NCBI RefSeq assembly: GCF_000735195.1
Contig: NZ_JPIM01000046.1
Span: 1 to 36,008 of the forward strand
Reading direction: 5' to 3'
DNA: 36,008 bases
Source of the DNA: Chloroflexus sp. MS-G
Lineage (GTDB): Bacteria; Chloroflexota; Chloroflexia; Chloroflexales; Chloroflexaceae
In this document: piece by piece, positions 34,492-36,008 of the stretch
How the letters are laid out: every line of letters begins with the position of its first letter
Numbering within the stretch: the first letter of the stretch is position 1
Position numbers and translations under genes: made by a program
The notes under the pieces: generated by a model
Database searches by the model: none
What the model saw: only the letters and a program-made list of their open reading frames with translations
Told to the model about the DNA's origin: nothing

Positions 34492-35760
34492 AACATCGGA
34501 ATAACCATCTGGCCACCGATGCCGGCGCGTCCGCAAGCGCTGGCGGCAAGCTGGTCGATCTTCGACCATGGTGCTTTACGCGAGTTTTTACAGCGTGCTC
34601 GCGATGTTGGTATCAAACAGGTACGGTTTGAACTGCGCTGGGCTGAAGTACAGCCAGGGCCTCAGCGAATCTCGGTTGCTACCCTTAATGGCTTTCAGCG
34701 AGGGCTTGATCTGGCCCAATCTAATCATCTACAGGTGGTTGTCTCTCTTATGAGTGCAACGCTGGGGCCGACCCTGCATTTGCCTGATTGGGCACTCGGG
34801 ATTCCACCCCAGGCCTTGACTACTCAGTCGGTGCAGGCCTTGCTGACCGTACCACCGTTGACCATTCTCGACAATTCCTTTTACCGTCACGAACCGGTAC
34901 GTGATCTCTATGCCGACCCTGACATGCGGTCAGCACAACGATACCTGTTACGGGAGGTCGTCGGCAACTTTGCCGATCATCCTGCGATCACCGGTTGGCT
35001 GCTGGCCGCCGGTTTCGAGCGCGTGCGTGCACCAACCGATCATCGCGATATGGCAGCCTGGTGGGCCGATCTGGCTGAACAAGCCCGCGCATATGGTGCC
35101 AACCAGCTCTTCGGGTATGTCGATGCCACCACCCTAAGCAATCGCGCCAGCCTGCGCCCTTACGATATCGCGATGGCCGGTGGCGCGGTAGTTGTCAGTG
35201 TGGGACCATGGCCCCCCCTCAGTGGTGGACCACCAGCTCGCGGCGAGGCTGCCTGTTTCTGCCATGCGATTGTCGCCGGTCTACTAGCTGAAGAAATTAA
35301 CGACTCTGCTGCGGCTCAGGTAGTCGTTGCCGACCTGGGATGGCCGACGGCTCCGGTCAGCAACCTGATCGGCTGGCAGGCCGATCAGATCTTTGCGCAA
35401 CCGACTCAGACCTTTCTTGCGCACGAAGAAGCGGCTGCAACCGCCTTGCAAGAGTCGCTCGTCAATCTGGCCCGCGCCGGCGCAGCCACTGTCTGGCTGG
35501 CTGGCATGGTTGATCCACCTGAAGATCATTGGAACGTCCCCCCCTTCGACAGCAGTTGGATAGCACGCACCTGGGGGTTATGGACGGCAAACGGACGCCC
35601 GAAGGCCGCATGGGATGCCTTGCGCGAAGTGATCAACCGATTGCCGACGACAAAGACGTTACCTGCGTTACCGATTGATCCCGAACGCTACTGGCGTGAT
35701 CCGGCTACCGAATTACGACGTCTCTGGCATGAATACCGCAGTGAAGCAGCTTCGGTATGA
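34489..35760 (+). CDS. Glycosidase-like TIM-barrel protein, probably lacking catalysis
   Basis: The 423-residue product shows features of family-5/42-like glycoside hydrolases: an N-terminal VRFELRWAEVQPG (45-57), YADPDMRSAQRYLLREVV then HPAITGW (164-170), and VVVADLGWPTA (278-288). In active relatives HPAIxGW is followed by an Asn-Glu pair holding the acid/base Glu; here the stretch reads LLAAGFE. The other catalytic Glu, before the GWPT-type motif, is Asp282. No signal peptide is visible. It may be a pseudo-enzyme or bind sugar only. A reading as an ordinary glycosidase is less likely. Confidence 0.7.
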   Translation: MNIGITIWPPMPARPQALAASWSIFDHGALREFLQRARDVGIKQVRFELRWAEVQPGPQRISVATLNGFQRGLDLAQSNHLQVVVSLMSATLGPTLHLPDWALGIPPQALTTQSVQALLTVPPLTILDNSFYRHEPVRDLYADPDMRSAQRYLLREVVGNFADHPAITGWLLAAGFERVRAPTDHRDMAAWWADLAEQARAYGANQLFGYVDATTLSNRASLRPYDIAMAGGAVVVSVGPWPPLSGGPPARGEAACFCHAIVAGLLAEEINDSAAAQVVVADLGWPTAPVSNLIGWQADQIFAQPTQTFLAHEEAAATALQESLVNLARAGAATVWLAGMVDPPEDHWNVPPFDSSWIARTWGLWTANGRPKAAWDALREVINRLPTTKTLPALPIDPERYWRDPATELRRLWHEYRSEAASV

Positions 35761-35875
35761 GGCAGGACCTTGGCTCAGAGGGGGTTCAGCATTCTCTGCT
35801 GCGAGTCATCGATGTACCAGCAGCGGAATACCGACGACGATCCTGTCCCCGTTGCCGATAACTCCTGATCCACGC

Positions 35876-36008
35876 ACGCACCTGAGTGCGCGGGCCTCTG
35901 GCCCGCCTAAGACCACTGCGCCAATGAGCAGGTGTGTGACACACCCCTACACGCACCTGGATGCGCGGGCCTCTGGCCCGCCTAAGACCACTGCACCGAT
36001 GAGCAGGT
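35876..36008 (+). repeat. Two tandem copies of a 58-bp palindrome-containing repeat
   Basis: Units at 35876-35933 and 35951-36008 differ at four positions and stand 17 bp apart, giving a 75-bp period. Each contains the palindrome GCGGGCC-TCT-GGCCCGC. The second ends exactly at the window edge, so more copies may follow. A related core occurs at 1410-1425. No gene overlaps them. Confidence 0.8.

Noticed and set aside
35876..36008. CRISPR array
   Set aside because: Only two 58-bp units with a 17-bp gap, the repeat carries a long palindrome with loop TCT, and no cas genes are present.

Overview
The window looks like chromosome of a filamentous anoxygenic phototroph of the Chloroflexus type (phylum Chloroflexota). 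The evidence is the LysW-dependent alpha-aminoadipate (AAA) route to lysine, a bacterial histone-deacetylase-family gene joined to his genes, many lipoprotein and SPFH genes with a Chloroflexus flavour, and frequent GC-rich palindromic intergenic repeats. The genus is inferred from gene content and style, not from a search. No rRNA, tRNA, CRISPR array or complete insertion sequence was seen.

Left part (1-6416, plus strand). An SPFH/prohibitin-like gene is followed by about 700 bp without a gene. Then comes a well-preserved cobalamin riboswitch (1672-1797) with its own promoter and a terminator hairpin. It heads an uptake operon: a lipoprotein binding protein, a thioredoxin-fold [2Fe-2S] ferredoxin, a FecCD-type permease, an ATPase with an extra C-terminal domain, and an unrecognised soluble protein. 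Next (6662-12349, minus strand) is a ferric-iron ABC transporter (binding protein, double-length permease, ATPase) with a small unknown gene downstream and a YwiC-like membrane protein upstream. A DtxR/IdeR-like palindrome overlaps the -10 element of the iron operon.

Centre (13207-19925, plus strand). The lysine operon holds homocitrate synthase, homoaconitase large and small subunits, homoisocitrate dehydrogenase, two tandem lysW carrier-protein genes, lysX and lysY. A consensus promoter lies upstream of a nearly leaderless 22-codon leader peptide with four Lys codons and two mutually exclusive RNA hairpins. This is the layout of a ribosome-mediated lysine attenuator, and it is the most interesting regulatory find here. 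lysZ, lysJ and lysK are not in the window.

Right part (20022-36008). A small coiled-coil gene and a two-domain thioredoxin diverge from a region with four TTGCA repeats spaced exactly 11 bp. Then follow a DUF3592-type membrane protein, a second SPFH protein and a GT2 glycosyltransferase. A compact accessory module (24640-26520) carries a Phd/YefM-type antitoxin homologue, a beta-class DNA methyltransferase and a convergent PD-(D/E)XK nuclease, bracketed by 14-bp direct repeats; I read it as a type II restriction-modification system with an unusual controller. After it come polA (minus), an overlapping HDAC-family/hisH/hisA operon with a coiled-coil gene, a THUMP-like RNA methyltransferase (minus), a glycosidase-like TIM-barrel protein lacking the usual catalytic residues, and two copies of a 58-bp palindromic repeat running into the window edge.
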